DNA of 64,000 nucleotides from an uncultured Clostridia bacterium. GTDB taxonomy: Bacteria; Bacillota; Clostridia; Christensenellales; Borkfalkiaceae. The number at the start of each line of letters is the position of its first letter. Within the stretch, counting starts at the first letter, position 1. Shown in pieces: positions 49,443 to 58,713 of this stretch. The DNA lies in assembly GCA_944368775.1 (NCBI GenBank), contig CALVXB010000005.1:1-64000 (forward strand), in the 5' to 3' direction. A program made the position numbers and the translations under genes. The notes beneath the pieces are model-generated. The model was not told where the DNA came from, made no database searches, and saw only the letters and a program-made list of their open reading frames with translations.

Positions 49443-51032
49443 ATGATGCGACCCCTCCCCGCAAACTGTTCGATGTACGCGGCCCTGCTCGAAAACATCT
49501 CGGGCAGCACCGTGCGCACCGCCATCTCCTTTTATGGGAAAAAGTATTCCTTCGGCCAAGTGTTCGGCCTCATCGATACCCTCGCCGATAACCTCGCCGC
49601 CGACTTCGGCATCAAAAAGGGTGACACCGTCACCCTGTGCATGCCCAACTCGCCCGCCGCGCTGCTCTGCTTTTACGCGGCCAACAAGCTGGGCGCGGCG
49701 GTCAACCTCGTCCACCCCTTCATCCCGCCCGAAACGCTGCGCGAGAGCGTCCGCCGCACGGGCAGCAAGCTGCTGCTCGTCTACGACGTCTACCGCTGCG
49801 GCAAGTTCGACTTCGGCGTGCCCACCCTCGTCAGCGACAGCGCCCATTATATGGGGGCGGCGGCGAAGGCGTACTACCGCCTCACGCAGAAGCGCACCGC
49901 CTTCGGCGAGCCCTTTGAACAGCACCTCAAAAAGCGCGGCAACCCGCACAAAGAGGCGGCGCAGTTTGCAGAAGGGGAGGCGGCCGTCTACCTCGCGAGC
50001 GGCGGCACGACGGGCGAGCCCAAGATCATCGCCCACGACAACGCCGTGTTCAACCGCCTGTGCGCCAAAGCGGAGGAATTTTTGAGCGAACCGGTCGAGC
50101 GGTACACCGCGCTGTACAACGTTTTGCCCATCTTCCACGGCTTCGGGCTGTGCATCAATATGCACATGTGCATGCTGATGCGCCGCACCAACATCATGTG
50201 CATCCGCTTTGACGCCAAAATGAGCGCCAAGCAGATCGTGCGCGGCAGGGCGAACATCCTCACCGGCGTGCCCACCATGTACCGCAAGCTGCTGGGCGAA
50301 AGGGCGTTCACCGAGGCGGACCTCTCCAACATCCGCGACGTGTACGTCGGCGGCGACAGCGTCCCGCAGCAGCTCATCGACGACTTCAACGCCGCCCTCG
50401 CGCGCGGCGGCAGCAGCGCGCGCATGTACGTCGGCTACGGCCTGACCGAAACGGTCACCGTCTGCCTGGTCAACACCCTGCGCCACCACCGCGAAAACTC
50501 CATCGGCTACCCCCTCTCGGGCACCCGCGTCAAAATTTATAAGGAGGGGAAGGAGCTGCCCGCGGGCGAAGTGGGCGAGATCTACCTCGACTCCGACCAA
50601 TTCATGCTCGGCTACTTGGGGGAGGAACATTCGCCCTTCGTCGACATCGACGGCGTCCGCTGGCTCAAAACGGGCGACTACGGCTGGGTCGACGAGGACG
50701 GCTTCCTCTACTTCAAGCAGCGCATCAAAAACATGATCAAAGTGAGCGGCGTGCCCGTCTACCCCTCCGAGATCGAAGCCGCCGCCCTCTCCGTGCCCGG
50801 CGTGCGCCGCGCCTGCGCAGTCGGCATCCCCGACGCCGTCAAAGGGCAGGTGGTGCGCCTGTTCGTCGAGGCGCCCGGGCAGGACGAGCCCGCCTGCCGC
50901 GCCGCCATTGTAGAGGCCTGCCGCCGCAGCCTCATCGCCTACGCCGTGCCCAAAGAGATCTGTTTTGAAGAGCGCCTACCCCTCAACCTCATCGGCAAGA
51001 TCGACCGCAAAAAGTTAGAAGAGCGCGCATAA
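49443..51032 (+). CDS. AMP-forming acyl-CoA synthetase/ligase
   Basis: A 529-residue ANL-superfamily enzyme. The P-loop-like AVYLASGGTTGEPKIIAHDN, VGYGLTETVTVCLVN, the hinge TGDYGWVDEDGFLYFKQRIK, NMIKVSGVPVYPSEIE and the final GKIDRKKLEE Lys are all in place. It activates a carboxylic acid as an acyl-adenylate; the specific acid cannot be read. It stands alone, ending at a terminator. Confidence 0.88.
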   Translation: MMRPLPANCSMYAALLENISGSTVRTAISFYGKKYSFGQVFGLIDTLADNLAADFGIKKGDTVTLCMPNSPAALLCFYAANKLGAAVNLVHPFIPPETLRESVRRTGSKLLLVYDVYRCGKFDFGVPTLVSDSAHYMGAAAKAYYRLTQKRTAFGEPFEQHLKKRGNPHKEAAQFAEGEAAVYLASGGTTGEPKIIAHDNAVFNRLCAKAEEFLSEPVERYTALYNVLPIFHGFGLCINMHMCMLMRRTNIMCIRFDAKMSAKQIVRGRANILTGVPTMYRKLLGERAFTEADLSNIRDVYVGGDSVPQQLIDDFNAALARGGSSARMYVGYGLTETVTVCLVNTLRHHRENSIGYPLSGTRVKIYKEGKELPAGEVGEIYLDSDQFMLGYLGEEHSPFVDIDGVRWLKTGDYGWVDEDGFLYFKQRIKNMIKVSGVPVYPSEIEAAALSVPGVRRACAVGIPDAVKGQVVRLFVEAPGQDEPACRAAIVEACRRSLIAYAVPKEICFEERLPLNLIGKIDRKKLEERA

Positions 51033-51054
51033 CGCGCGATATTCATAAAAAAAT

Positions 51055-51087
51055 GCCGCGCGCCTATACAGCTGCGCGGCGTTTTTT
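51055..51087 (+). terminator. Rho-independent terminator
   Basis: The stem GCCGCGC / GCGCGGC is followed by GTTTTTT after the ligase gene. Confidence 0.85.
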
Positions 51088-51105
51088 GTCATTTTGTTTG
51101 TATGC

Positions 51106-51134
51106 TTGACATAATTTAGTCTGTATGATACAAT
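51106..51134 (+). promoter_or_regulatory. Consensus sigma-A promoter for the zinc-ribbon pair
   Basis: TTGACA (51106-51111), 17 bp, TACAAT (51129-51134). The leader contains AAAGGGCA (51154-51161) complementary to TGCCCTTT (51183-51190), a hairpin ending just before the ribosome site GGGAGATGATGT. Confidence 0.8.
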
Positions 51135-51202
51135 AAAAATAGAAACGAAAAGGGCAGTATAACCGGAATCGGTAATCTAACATGCCCTTTGGGAGATGAT
51201 GT

Positions 51203-51619
51203 ATGTATTGCAAGTATTGCGGAAAAGAGATCGAGGAAGGCTCCGCCTTCTGCCCTCATTGCGGTAAGGAGCAGCAGGGGAATGCGGGAACCGATGCCGG
51301 AGCCGGAACGGGCGCCGGAGCAAACGGTGCCCCGCCGTATGGCGCGCCGCCGCAGGCCCCTGCCGAACAGGACGCGCCCAGCGGCGGGTTCGCCGTGCTG
51401 TGCTTCTTTTTCCCGCTCATCGGCCTCATCTTATACCTGATCTGGAAGGACACCCTCCCGCTGCGCGCCCGCTCGTGCGGCAAGGGCGCGCTCATCGGCG
51501 TCATCGTCGCGGTCGCGCTCTCCATTTTCGGCACCGTCATCGTCGGCGTGCTCTTCGGTTCGGTCATGGGCGGTATGTACGGCCACGGCCATATGGCGCT
51601 GCTCATGCTTCTTGCGTAA
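51203..51619 (+). CDS. Zinc-ribbon membrane protein
   Basis: A 138-residue protein. MYCKYCGKEIEEGSAFCPHC gives a four-Cys zinc ribbon, followed by a Gly/Ala/Pro linker (30-60) and two membrane helices (about 62-80 and 98-125). Such proteins are frequent in Clostridia and of unknown role. The leader hairpin next to the ribosome site may control translation. The related next gene starts 12 bases after the stop. Confidence 0.78.
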   Translation: MYCKYCGKEIEEGSAFCPHCGKEQQGNAGTDAGAGTGAGANGAPPYGAPPQAPAEQDAPSGGFAVLCFFFPLIGLILYLIWKDTLPLRARSCGKGALIGVIVAVALSIFGTVIVGVLFGSVMGGMYGHGHMALLMLLA

Positions 51620-51631
51620 GCGGAGGTGCCC

Positions 51632-52003
51632 ATGTTTTGTCGCCGCTGCGGCGCTTCGCTGCCCGAAGACGCCGCCTTCTGCCCCCGCTGCGGCAGCGCG
51701 CTCGAAGCGCCGCGCGCCGCGCAGCAGCAATCTGCGCAGCCCTATCCCGCGCAAGACGAGCGGCCGGTCAACCAGCTCGGCCTCGCGGGCATGATCACCG
51801 CCATCGTCGCGCTATTCGTGCCCTTCCTCGGCTTTTTCGCCGCCATCGCAGCCATCGTGCTCTCGGGCATCGGGCTTTCGCGCCGCGCGCAGTATCGCAT
51901 GAACGGCTTTGCGACCGCGGGGCTGATCATCGGCATCCTCGCGCTGCTGCCCACCCTGGCAATGGTCGTGACTCTGTTTGTCTGCTCTGTCGTATTTATT
52001 TAA
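51632..52003 (+). CDS. Zinc-ribbon membrane protein with DUF4190-like domain
   Basis: A 123-residue protein. The ribbon MFCRRCGASLPEDAAFCPRC is followed by a short linker and two helices with LGLAGMITAIVALFVPFLGF, similar to DUF4190. The ATG at 51632 was chosen because the Cys motif begins there and GCGGAGGTGCCC precedes it. Same operon as the previous gene. Confidence 0.78.
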   Translation: MFCRRCGASLPEDAAFCPRCGSALEAPRAAQQQSAQPYPAQDERPVNQLGLAGMITAIVALFVPFLGFFAAIAAIVLSGIGLSRRAQYRMNGFATAGLIIGILALLPTLAMVVTLFVCSVVFI

Positions 52004-52011
52004 CAAGTCCG

Positions 52012-52038
52012 CGCCCCGCTCTTGCGGGGCGTTTTTTT
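52012..52038 (+). terminator. Rho-independent terminator of the zinc-ribbon pair
   Basis: The stem GCCCCGC / GCGGGGC is followed by GTTTTTTT. Confidence 0.85.
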
Positions 52039-52046
52039 GTCTGAAA

Positions 52047-52083
52047 GCGCCGAAAGCCGCCCCGTCGGGGCGGCTTTCGGCGC
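52047..52083 (+). terminator. Long GC hairpin between convergent units
   Basis: A 17-bp perfect stem GCGCCGAAAGCCGCCCC / GGGGCGGCTTTCGGCGC without a T-run on the plus strand; a backup for the flanking terminators. Confidence 0.6.
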
Positions 52084-52119
52084 AAAAAAAGCGGGGCGGA
52101 AACATTGCTTCCGCCCCGC
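52084..52119 (-). terminator. Terminator of the potassium uptake operon
   Basis: On the minus strand the stem GCGGGGCGGAA / TTCCGCCCCGC is followed by seven T residues. Confidence 0.8.
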
Positions 52120-52138
52120 GGCATTTGCAAAAACAAAA

Positions 52139-52780
52139 TTAGTGGATCTTTTCGATGTCCGCCTTGCGGCACATCACGATCAGCCGTTCCTTCGTGCTGA
52201 ACACATGGTCCGCGTCGGGCAGGGGGGTGAGCGCGCCGCCCCGCTTGACGCCCAAAATATTCAGATTATATTTCGCGCGCACGTTTTTGTCGCGGATGGT
52301 CTTGCCCTCCCAGCTGCGGGGGGTCGGGATCTCGTAGATGGCGTACTCGGGCGTGAGCTGGATGTAGTCGAAGATGTTGTCCGCGCTGTAGCGCACCGCC
52401 AGCCGCTCCGCCGTCTGCTTTTCGGGGAAGATGACCTCGTCCGCGCCGTTGCGCTGCAAAAACTTTGCCTGGATCTCGGTGGACGCGCGCGAGAGCACGT
52501 ACTTTGCGCCCGCCTCCTTGAGCAGCGAGGTGGTCTCCAACGAAGATTGAAAGTTTTCGCCCATGCACACCGCGCACACGTCGAAGTTGTCCACGCCGAT
52601 CGCGTCGAGCACGGCGGGCTTGGTCGCGTCGCCGATCTGCGCGCTGGTCACGTAGGGGAGGATCTCGTCGATCTTCTCTTCGTCCGTGTCGAGCACGAGC
52701 ACGTGGTTGCCGAGTTCAGAAAACTTTCTGGCCATAAAGGTGCCGAAGCGCCCGAGGCCGATGATCAGGATAGATTTCAT
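52139..52780 (-). CDS. TrkA/KtrA-type potassium channel regulatory subunit
   Basis: A 213-residue cytosolic RCK protein. MKSILIIGLGRFGTFMARKF carries the GxGxxG nucleotide motif, with DTDEEKI closing the first fold; a TrkA-C domain (about 135-213) follows. It gates the membrane subunit encoded just upstream on the same strand (52902-54278) in response to nucleotides such as NAD(H), ATP/ADP or c-di-AMP. The 120-base gap between the two genes holds a fragment of the foldback element. Confidence 0.9.
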   Translation of the reverse strand: MKSILIIGLGRFGTFMARKFSELGNHVLVLDTDEEKIDEILPYVTSAQIGDATKPAVLDAIGVDNFDVCAVCMGENFQSSLETTSLLKEAGAKYVLSRASTEIQAKFLQRNGADEVIFPEKQTAERLAVRYSADNIFDYIQLTPEYAIYEIPTPRSWEGKTIRDKNVRAKYNLNILGVKRGGALTPLPDADHVFSTKERLIVMCRKADIEKIH

Positions 52781-52815
52781 GGTTCCCTCAATATTTGGTT
52801 TTTCGCCCGCGCCGC

Positions 52816-52838
52816 GGGCGGGTTCGCTTTATTCTCTT
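52816..52838 (+). repeat. Fragment matching the right end of the foldback element
   Basis: Identical over 23 bases to 16424-16446, beginning GGGCGGGTTCGC. It lies between the potassium uptake genes with no matching left end nearby. Confidence 0.6.
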
Positions 52839-52901
52839 TCTCTATGCCGCGCGGGCATAGGGTCTGCCGCAGGCCGCGGCGGGATATACAGGGGAGGCGC
52901 G

Positions 52902-54278
52902 TCAGCCGATGCGCACCTTTTCGAGCGGCTTTTCCGCCGCGGGCGCGGAGGGCGCCTTCCACGAGAGCATGACGGTCATGCACCCCGCGCGGCCCAAAAA
53001 CATGAGCACGCACAGCACGATCTGCGAGCCGATGGTCAGCTTGGGCGTGATGCCCATGGTCAGGCCGACCGTCGCGATGGCGGATACCACTTCAAACACC
53101 GCCTCCGTCACCGTCACACCCTCGCCGCCGAAGGCGGGGTTGTTCGCCTCGAACAGGCACAGCAGCGCCGAGCCGACCACGATCAGCGTGATGAAAATGG
53201 TAAAAAACTGCGCCGCGTTCTTGACGTTGTTGTCGTCAAGCCTGCGGCCGAAGCACTCGACCGACCGCTTGCCCCGCGCGAGGGAAAAGACGGAGAGGAA
53301 GAGCACGGCCACCGTGTTCGTCTTTACGCCGCCCGCCGTCGAGCCGGACGCGCCGCCGATGAACATGAGAACGATGGTCAGCAGCAGCGTCACCGACCGC
53401 ACGCTCACCGCGCCGCCGAGGGGCAGCACGTTGAAGCCGGCCGTGCGCGGCGTCACCGCCGTAAAAAAGGAGGAGAGCAGCTTTTCGTACCACGCATCGT
53501 GCCCGCCGAGCGCCGCCCAATCTTCGCCCAGCCAGATGACGAGGGTGGGCACGACGACGAGGATGGCCGTCATGATGAGCACGAGCTTGGTGTGCAGCTC
53601 ATATTTGCGGAAGTGCAGCTTGTTGCGCTTGATGTCCAGCCAAACAAAGAAGCCGAGGCCGCCGATGAGGATGAGCAGGGGGATGGTCAAACAGACGATG
53701 GGGTCGCCCGCGTAGTGCGTCATGGAAGAAAATTCGCCGTATTCCCCGCCCAGCAGGTCGAACCCCGCATTGCAGAAGGCGGAAACTGCGGTAAATACCG
53801 CCGTCCAGATGCCCTGTCCCCAGCCGAGGTCTGGAACGAAGCGGAAGCAGAGGACGATCGCGCCCAGCCCTTCAAACAGCAGCGTGCCGACGAGGATGGT
53901 CGTCGTCAGCTTGCCCATGCCGCTGAGCACGGGCGCGCTCACCGCCTCCTGCATAAAGGTGCGCTCTTTCAGCCCGATCTTGCGCCCGCCCAGCCGCAGC
54001 AGCAGGTAGACGATGGTCATAAAACCGATGCCGCCGATCTGGATGAGGCAGAGGATGACGATCTGGCCGAACAGCGACCAGTGCGTAAAGGTGTCCTGCA
54101 CGATCAGCCCCGTCACGCAGGAGGCGGATACCGTCGTAAAGAGGGCGTCCATAAAGGATGCGCTCCCCGAAATTTTCGAGGCAGGGGGGATGATGAGCAG
54201 CAATGTGCCGATGAGGATGACGGCGAGGTACCCGAGCACGAGCAGCCGCACCGGCGTCAGCCGTATTTTTCGTGGCAT
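52902..54278 (-). CDS. TrkH/KtrB-type potassium uptake membrane subunit
   Basis: A 458-residue membrane protein with the repeated M-P-M pore architecture. Selectivity-loop regions are readable as TTVSASCVTGL, TAVSAFCNAGFD, TAVTPRTAGFN and SAIATVGLTMG. It moves K+ (with or without Na+) into the cell together with the RCK subunit. The ATG at 54276-54278 is chosen for the ACGGAGACTGT site before it; an upstream in-frame ATG would add 34 polar residues. Confidence 0.9.
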   Translation of the reverse strand: MPRKIRLTPVRLLVLGYLAVILIGTLLLIIPPASKISGSASFMDALFTTVSASCVTGLIVQDTFTHWSLFGQIVILCLIQIGGIGFMTIVYLLLRLGGRKIGLKERTFMQEAVSAPVLSGMGKLTTTILVGTLLFEGLGAIVLCFRFVPDLGWGQGIWTAVFTAVSAFCNAGFDLLGGEYGEFSSMTHYAGDPIVCLTIPLLILIGGLGFFVWLDIKRNKLHFRKYELHTKLVLIMTAILVVVPTLVIWLGEDWAALGGHDAWYEKLLSSFFTAVTPRTAGFNVLPLGGAVSVRSVTLLLTIVLMFIGGASGSTAGGVKTNTVAVLFLSVFSLARGKRSVECFGRRLDDNNVKNAAQFFTIFITLIVVGSALLCLFEANNPAFGGEGVTVTEAVFEVVSAIATVGLTMGITPKLTIGSQIVLCVLMFLGRAGCMTVMLSWKAPSAPAAEKPLEKVRIG

Positions 54279-54329
54279 ACAGTCTCCGTAAAACAGCAGT
54301 ATTGGGCGGTGCCGATATACACCACATAG

Positions 54330-54357
54330 ATTATAGCATATTTTTTTATATTTGCAA
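54330..54357 (-). promoter_or_regulatory. Promoter of the potassium uptake operon (minus strand)
   Basis: On the minus strand TTGCAA, 16 bp, TATAAT, about 50 bases before the TrkH-type start. Confidence 0.65.
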
Positions 54358-54470
54358 CCATTTGAATGAGAACTGCGCACTTTTTATTTTGCGTTTGCGC
54401 GGCGGCGGGCGCGAACGCGTTTGCGCTTCGCCGCGTATTATAAAGAGGATAGGGTACAGGAGGGCGGCGT

Positions 54471-55142
54471 ATGCGCATTCGGTTGGTGACGGAGGGCAGC
54501 CTCGAACATTTTCGGGCGGCGGGAACGGAGCGGGAGTGCGACCTGCTCATGTTCGGGTTCGAGGGGCTGGGCGAGGTGGACTACCGCCGCGAGCTGGCGG
54601 GGGAGACGGCAAAGCTCGAATCGCTCGCGCGGCTCAGCCGCGAGGCGGGCTGCACCGTGCTCTCCGGCTGCACGACGATCTCCTGCGGGCTGCGCAGCCG
54701 CAGTATCGCAGCCGCCGACCGCGGCCGCCTGCTCGGGGTGGCGGATATGCTGCACGTCAGCGGCGGCGGTTGGACGGGCGGCGCGCACTTAAAGGTGTTG
54801 GATACCTCCGCGGGGAAGATCGGCCTGTGCGTGGGGGAGGACCTCTTTTACCCCGCCGTCGCGTCCACCCTGTCGCTGTGCGACGCCGACCTCATCTGCT
54901 GCGCCTTCGGCCCCGCCGAGGACAGCGCCCCGCAGTTGATGGCGCGCGCCTGCGCCTTTTGGGCGGGGGTGCCCGTGTGTATGTGCGCGGCGGGCATCGC
55001 GCAGGCGGCGGACGCGCGCGGCGAGGTCTGCTTCCGCTCGGCGCGGCGGGAGTGCGCCTTCGAGCTGACCTGCGAGCGGGAGTACCGCCTGACGACGGTG
55101 CGCGCGCGCGGGCTCTCCCGCCCTTCCCGCGCCGACGATTGA
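54471..55142 (+). CDS. Nitrilase-superfamily (carbon-nitrogen hydrolase) protein
   Basis: A 223-residue protein. FGFEGLGEVDY offers the catalytic Glu, and KIGLCVGEDLFYPAVASTLS the nucleophile Cys in the normal GxxxCxDxxFP position (here CVGEDLFYP). The Lys of the triad is less clear (HLKVLDTSAGK). It is somewhat shorter than the usual 260-290 residues. Probably hydrolyses an amide or nitrile; substrate unknown. CAGGAGGGCGGCGT precedes the ATG. Confidence 0.75.
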   Translation: MRIRLVTEGSLEHFRAAGTERECDLLMFGFEGLGEVDYRRELAGETAKLESLARLSREAGCTVLSGCTTISCGLRSRSIAAADRGRLLGVADMLHVSGGGWTGGAHLKVLDTSAGKIGLCVGEDLFYPAVASTLSLCDADLICCAFGPAEDSAPQLMARACAFWAGVPVCMCAAGIAQAADARGEVCFRSARRECAFELTCEREYRLTTVRARGLSRPSRADD

Positions 55143-55252
55143 GCGCGCCCGTGCGGCGCGTTCTTGCCGTGCGGCGGGGTCGATGCGGCGGGCGGGGGAG
55201 GCGGCGCAGGGGCGGCCGCGCGGAAAAATCGGCGCACGCGGCGAAAAATCGC

Positions 55253-55281
55253 TTTACAAACGGCGCTTCTCCCGTTATAAT
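55253..55281 (+). promoter_or_regulatory. Sigma-A promoter of ileS
   Basis: TTTACA (55253-55258), 17 bp, TATAAT (55276-55281). Confidence 0.8.
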
Positions 55282-55289
55282 AGTGGGGA

Positions 55290-55538
55290 GTATCGATACG
55301 GGCGTTTCCGCAGAGGACGCGTCCCGCGCGCGACCGGCTCCTGCAGAGAGCCGCCGGCAGGTGAAAGGCGGCGGAAGCGGCGCGCGGGGTATCCCCTTTG
55401 CAGCCCGCGGGCGAGATCCCTTTCTTCGCGAGGGGAGCGTAGCCCTGCGCGCGGTATCCTTTCCGCGTTAGCAAAAAAGGCGACCGTATGTTTTGGTGGT
55501 GCCCTTTTGTTTTCCGAAAACGAGAGGGCGTTTTTTTG
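55290..55538 (+). promoter_or_regulatory. T-box leader of ileS
   Basis: The distal Stem I region is characteristic: AGAGAGCC (55345), then GGCAGGTGAAAGGC with flanking complementary GCCG / CGGC. A candidate Ile specifier ATC lies at 55391-55393. The core GGTGGTGCC (55495-55503), pairing with upstream GGCGACC, forms the antiterminator, and the terminator GCCCTTTTGTTTTC / GAAAACGAGAGGGC is followed by TTTTTTT (55531-55537). Uncharged tRNA-Ile should allow readthrough. Confidence 0.78.
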
Positions 55539-55562
55539 TGAATAACGTTCAGGAGACAGAGC

Positions 55563-58500
55563 ATGTACAAAAAGGTAGACACGTCGATGAATTTCGTCGA
55601 CCGCGAAAAGGAAGTCATCGAATTCTGGAAGGAAAACGACGTCTTCGAAGACAGCATCAAGGAGCACGAGGGCGGGGAGGAGTTCTCCTTCTATGACGGC
55701 CCGCCCACCGCCAACGGCAAGCCGCACATCGGGCACATCTTGACCCGCGTCATGAAGGATATCATCCCCCGCTATCAGACGATGAAGGGCAAGCACGTCC
55801 TGCGCAAGGCGGGCTGGGACACGCACGGCCTGCCCGTCGAGCTCGAAGTGGAAAAGCTGCTCGGCATGGACGGCAAGCAGGACATCGAAAAGTACGGCAT
55901 CGAGCCCTTCATCAAAAAGTGCAAGGAGAGCGTGTGGAAGTACAAGGGCGAGTGGGAGCGCATGTCCGAGCGCGTCGGCTATTGGGCGGACATGGAGCAC
56001 CCCTACGTCACCTACGACGACAACTACATCGAGTCCGTCTGGTGGGCGCTCAAAGAGATCTGGAAAAAGGGCCTGCTCTACAAGGGGCACAAGATCGTCC
56101 CGTACTGCCCGCGCTGCGGCACCGCCCTCTCCTCGCACGAGGTCGCACAGGGCTATAAGGACGTGAAGGAGACCTCCGTATTCGTCCGCTTCCGCCGCAA
56201 GGGGGAAGAAAACGCCTATTTCCTCGCATGGACGACCACTCCGTGGACGCTGCCCTCCAACGTCGCCCTCTGCATGAACGCGGAGGAGGACTACGCCGAG
56301 ATCGAGGCGGAGGACGGCGCGCGCTACGTTCTGGCGCAGGCGCTCGTTCCCTCGCTGTTCGCCGAGGGCACTTATAAGACGCTCTCCGTCAAAAAGGGCG
56401 CCGAGTACGAGCACGCCGAATACGAGCCCCTCTTCCCCTACGCCGAGGGGAGCTACCGCGAAAAGGCGCACTACGTCGTGTGCGACGGCTACGTCACCCT
56501 CACCGACGGCACGGGCGTCGTCCACATCGCGCCCGCCTTCGGCGAAGACGACTACCGCGTCGGGCAAAAGTACGGCCTGCCCGTCGTCAACCTCGTGGAC
56601 GAGCGCGGCTGCTTCAAGCCCGCCGTCACCGACTTTGCGGGCGTGTTCGTCAAAAAGGCGGACAAGGGCATCATCGCCCTGCTCAAAGAAAAGGGCCTGC
56701 TCTTCAAGGAGCTCGTCTACGAGCACAGCTACCCGCACTGCTGGCGGTGCGACACCCCGCTCATCTACTACGCCCGCGAGAGCTGGTTCATCAAGGTGAC
56801 CGCCGTCAAAGACGCGCTCATCGCCTCCAACAACTCCGTCAACTGGATGCCGGACACCATCAAGTCCGGCCGCATGGGCAACTTCCTCGAAAACGTCATC
56901 GATTGGGGCCTCTCGCGCGACCGCTATTGGGGCACGCCGCTGCCCGTGTGGGTTTGCGAAAAGTGCGGCAAGGTGCACGTCATCGGCAGCAAGGCGGAAC
57001 TCAAGGAGAAGTGCGGCATCGAGGGCGACATCGAGCTGCACCGCCCGTATATCGACAACTGCACCTTCGCGTGCGAGTGCGGCGGCACGATGAAGCGCAC
57101 CCCCGAGGTCATCGACTGCTGGTTCGATTCCGGCTCCATGCCTTTCGCCCAGTATCACTATCCGTTTGAAAATAAGGATCTCTTCGATGAGACCTTCCCC
57201 GCCGACTTCATTTCGGAGGCGGTCGACCAGACGCGCGGCTGGTTCTACACCCTGCTCGTCATCTCGACCATCCTCTTCGGCCGCGCGCCCTTCAAAAACT
57301 GCATCGTGCTCGGCCACGTCAACGACAAAAACGGCGTCAAGATGTCCAAGCACAAGGGCAACGTCGTCGATCCGTGGAGCGTGCTCGACAAGCAGGGCGC
57401 CGACGCCGTGCGCTGGTACTTTTATACCTCCAGCGCGCCGTGGATCCCCTCCCGCTTCTATCCGGAGGCGGTCTCCGAGGCGCAGCGCCGCTACATGGGG
57501 CCGCTGTGGAACAGCTACGCCTTCTTCGTGCTGTACGCCGACATCGACGGCTACGACCCCTCCAGGTACAGCCTCAAAGAGTGCAAGCTGACGCTGATGG
57601 ACCGCTGGATCCTCTCCAAGCTCAACACGCTGATCAAGACGGTGGATACCGAGCTCGCCGGCTACGACATCACCGACGCCGCCCGCGCCCTGCAAGACTT
57701 CGTCGACGTCCTCTCCAACTGGTACGTCCGCCGCGGCCGCGAGCGCTATTGGGGCAAGGGGATGACGGAGGACAAGGCTGCGGCGTACACCACGCTGTAC
57801 ACCGTGCTCGTCACCCTCGCCAAGCTGACCGCGCCCTTCACCCCCTTCATCGCCGAGCAGATGTACCGCAACCTCGTGCCGCAGTTCTATGCGGACGCGC
57901 CCAAGTCGGTGCATATGTGCGACTTCCCCGTCTATGACGCCTCCGCCGTGGACGCCGACCTCGAAAAGGGGATGGATTCTGTGCTCGACGTCGTCGTGCT
58001 CGGCCGCGCGGCGCGCAACGCGGGTTCTTTGAAGAACCGCCAGCCGCTGCGCGAGATGGTCGTCGCCACCGAGCGCGACCTCGATTGGAACGAAGAATTG
58101 CGCGGCATCGTGCTCGACGAGCTCAACATCAAGCAGATGAAGCTCGCCAAAGACACCTCCTCCCTCATCACTTATAAATTGAAACCGCAGATGAAGACGC
58201 TCGGCCCCAAGTACGGCAAGCTGCTCAACGCCATCCGCAGCTGGCTTGAAACGTGCGATACGGCCGCCGTCGTGGAGGCGGTGCGCGGGGGCGGCACCTT
58301 CGCCGCCGAGATCGGCGGCGCATCCGTCGAATTGAGCGAGGGCGACCTGCTCATCACGGCAGAGAGCGCGAAGGGTTACGTCTCCGCGAGCGACAAGGGC
58401 ATCACCGTCGCGCTGGACACCGTGCTCACCCCCGAACTCGTCGAAGAGGGCATCGAGCGCGAGCTCATCTCCAAGATCCAGACCATGCGCAAGGAGGCGG

Positions 58501-58703
58501 GCTTCGAAGTGACCGACCGCATCCGCGTCTACTACGTCGCGGGGGACGCGGCCGCCGCCGTGCTCGAGGGGCGCGCCCGCCGCATCGCCGGCGTCGTGCT
58601 TGCCGATTCCATCGCCTGCGGCACCGCCGAGGGATATACCAAAGAATGGGAGATCGGCGGCGACAAGGTGACGCTCACCGTCGCGCGCAGCAGCGAGGCG
58701 TGA
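55563..58703 (+). CDS. ileS: Isoleucyl-tRNA synthetase
   Basis: A 1046-residue class I synthetase. The HIGH motif lies in GPPTANGKPHIGH (about 46-58), the CP1 editing domain covers about 190-400 (AWTTTPWTLPSNVAL, GTGVVHIAPAFGEDDY), and KMSKHKGN is near residue 595. The C-terminal anticodon-binding domain follows. It joins isoleucine to tRNA-Ile in the cytosol. Length suits the Clostridia/archaeal-like IleS type without a C-terminal zinc site. Controlled by the T-box leader. CAGGAGACAGAGC precedes the ATG. Confidence 0.96.
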   Translation: MYKKVDTSMNFVDREKEVIEFWKENDVFEDSIKEHEGGEEFSFYDGPPTANGKPHIGHILTRVMKDIIPRYQTMKGKHVLRKAGWDTHGLPVELEVEKLLGMDGKQDIEKYGIEPFIKKCKESVWKYKGEWERMSERVGYWADMEHPYVTYDDNYIESVWWALKEIWKKGLLYKGHKIVPYCPRCGTALSSHEVAQGYKDVKETSVFVRFRRKGEENAYFLAWTTTPWTLPSNVALCMNAEEDYAEIEAEDGARYVLAQALVPSLFAEGTYKTLSVKKGAEYEHAEYEPLFPYAEGSYREKAHYVVCDGYVTLTDGTGVVHIAPAFGEDDYRVGQKYGLPVVNLVDERGCFKPAVTDFAGVFVKKADKGIIALLKEKGLLFKELVYEHSYPHCWRCDTPLIYYARESWFIKVTAVKDALIASNNSVNWMPDTIKSGRMGNFLENVIDWGLSRDRYWGTPLPVWVCEKCGKVHVIGSKAELKEKCGIEGDIELHRPYIDNCTFACECGGTMKRTPEVIDCWFDSGSMPFAQYHYPFENKDLFDETFPADFISEAVDQTRGWFYTLLVISTILFGRAPFKNCIVLGHVNDKNGVKMSKHKGNVVDPWSVLDKQGADAVRWYFYTSSAPWIPSRFYPEAVSEAQRRYMGPLWNSYAFFVLYADIDGYDPSRYSLKECKLTLMDRWILSKLNTLIKTVDTELAGYDITDAARALQDFVDVLSNWYVRRGRERYWGKGMTEDKAAAYTTLYTVLVTLAKLTAPFTPFIAEQMYRNLVPQFYADAPKSVHMCDFPVYDASAVDADLEKGMDSVLDVVVLGRAARNAGSLKNRQPLREMVVATERDLDWNEELRGIVLDELNIKQMKLAKDTSSLITYKLKPQMKTLGPKYGKLLNAIRSWLETCDTAAVVEAVRGGGTFAAEIGGASVELSEGDLLITAESAKGYVSASDKGITVALDTVLTPELVEEGIERELISKIQTMRKEAGFEVTDRIRVYYVAGDAAAAVLEGRARRIAGVVLADSIACGTAEGYTKEWEIGGDKVTLTVARSSEA

Positions 58704-58713
58704 GTTTTTGACG

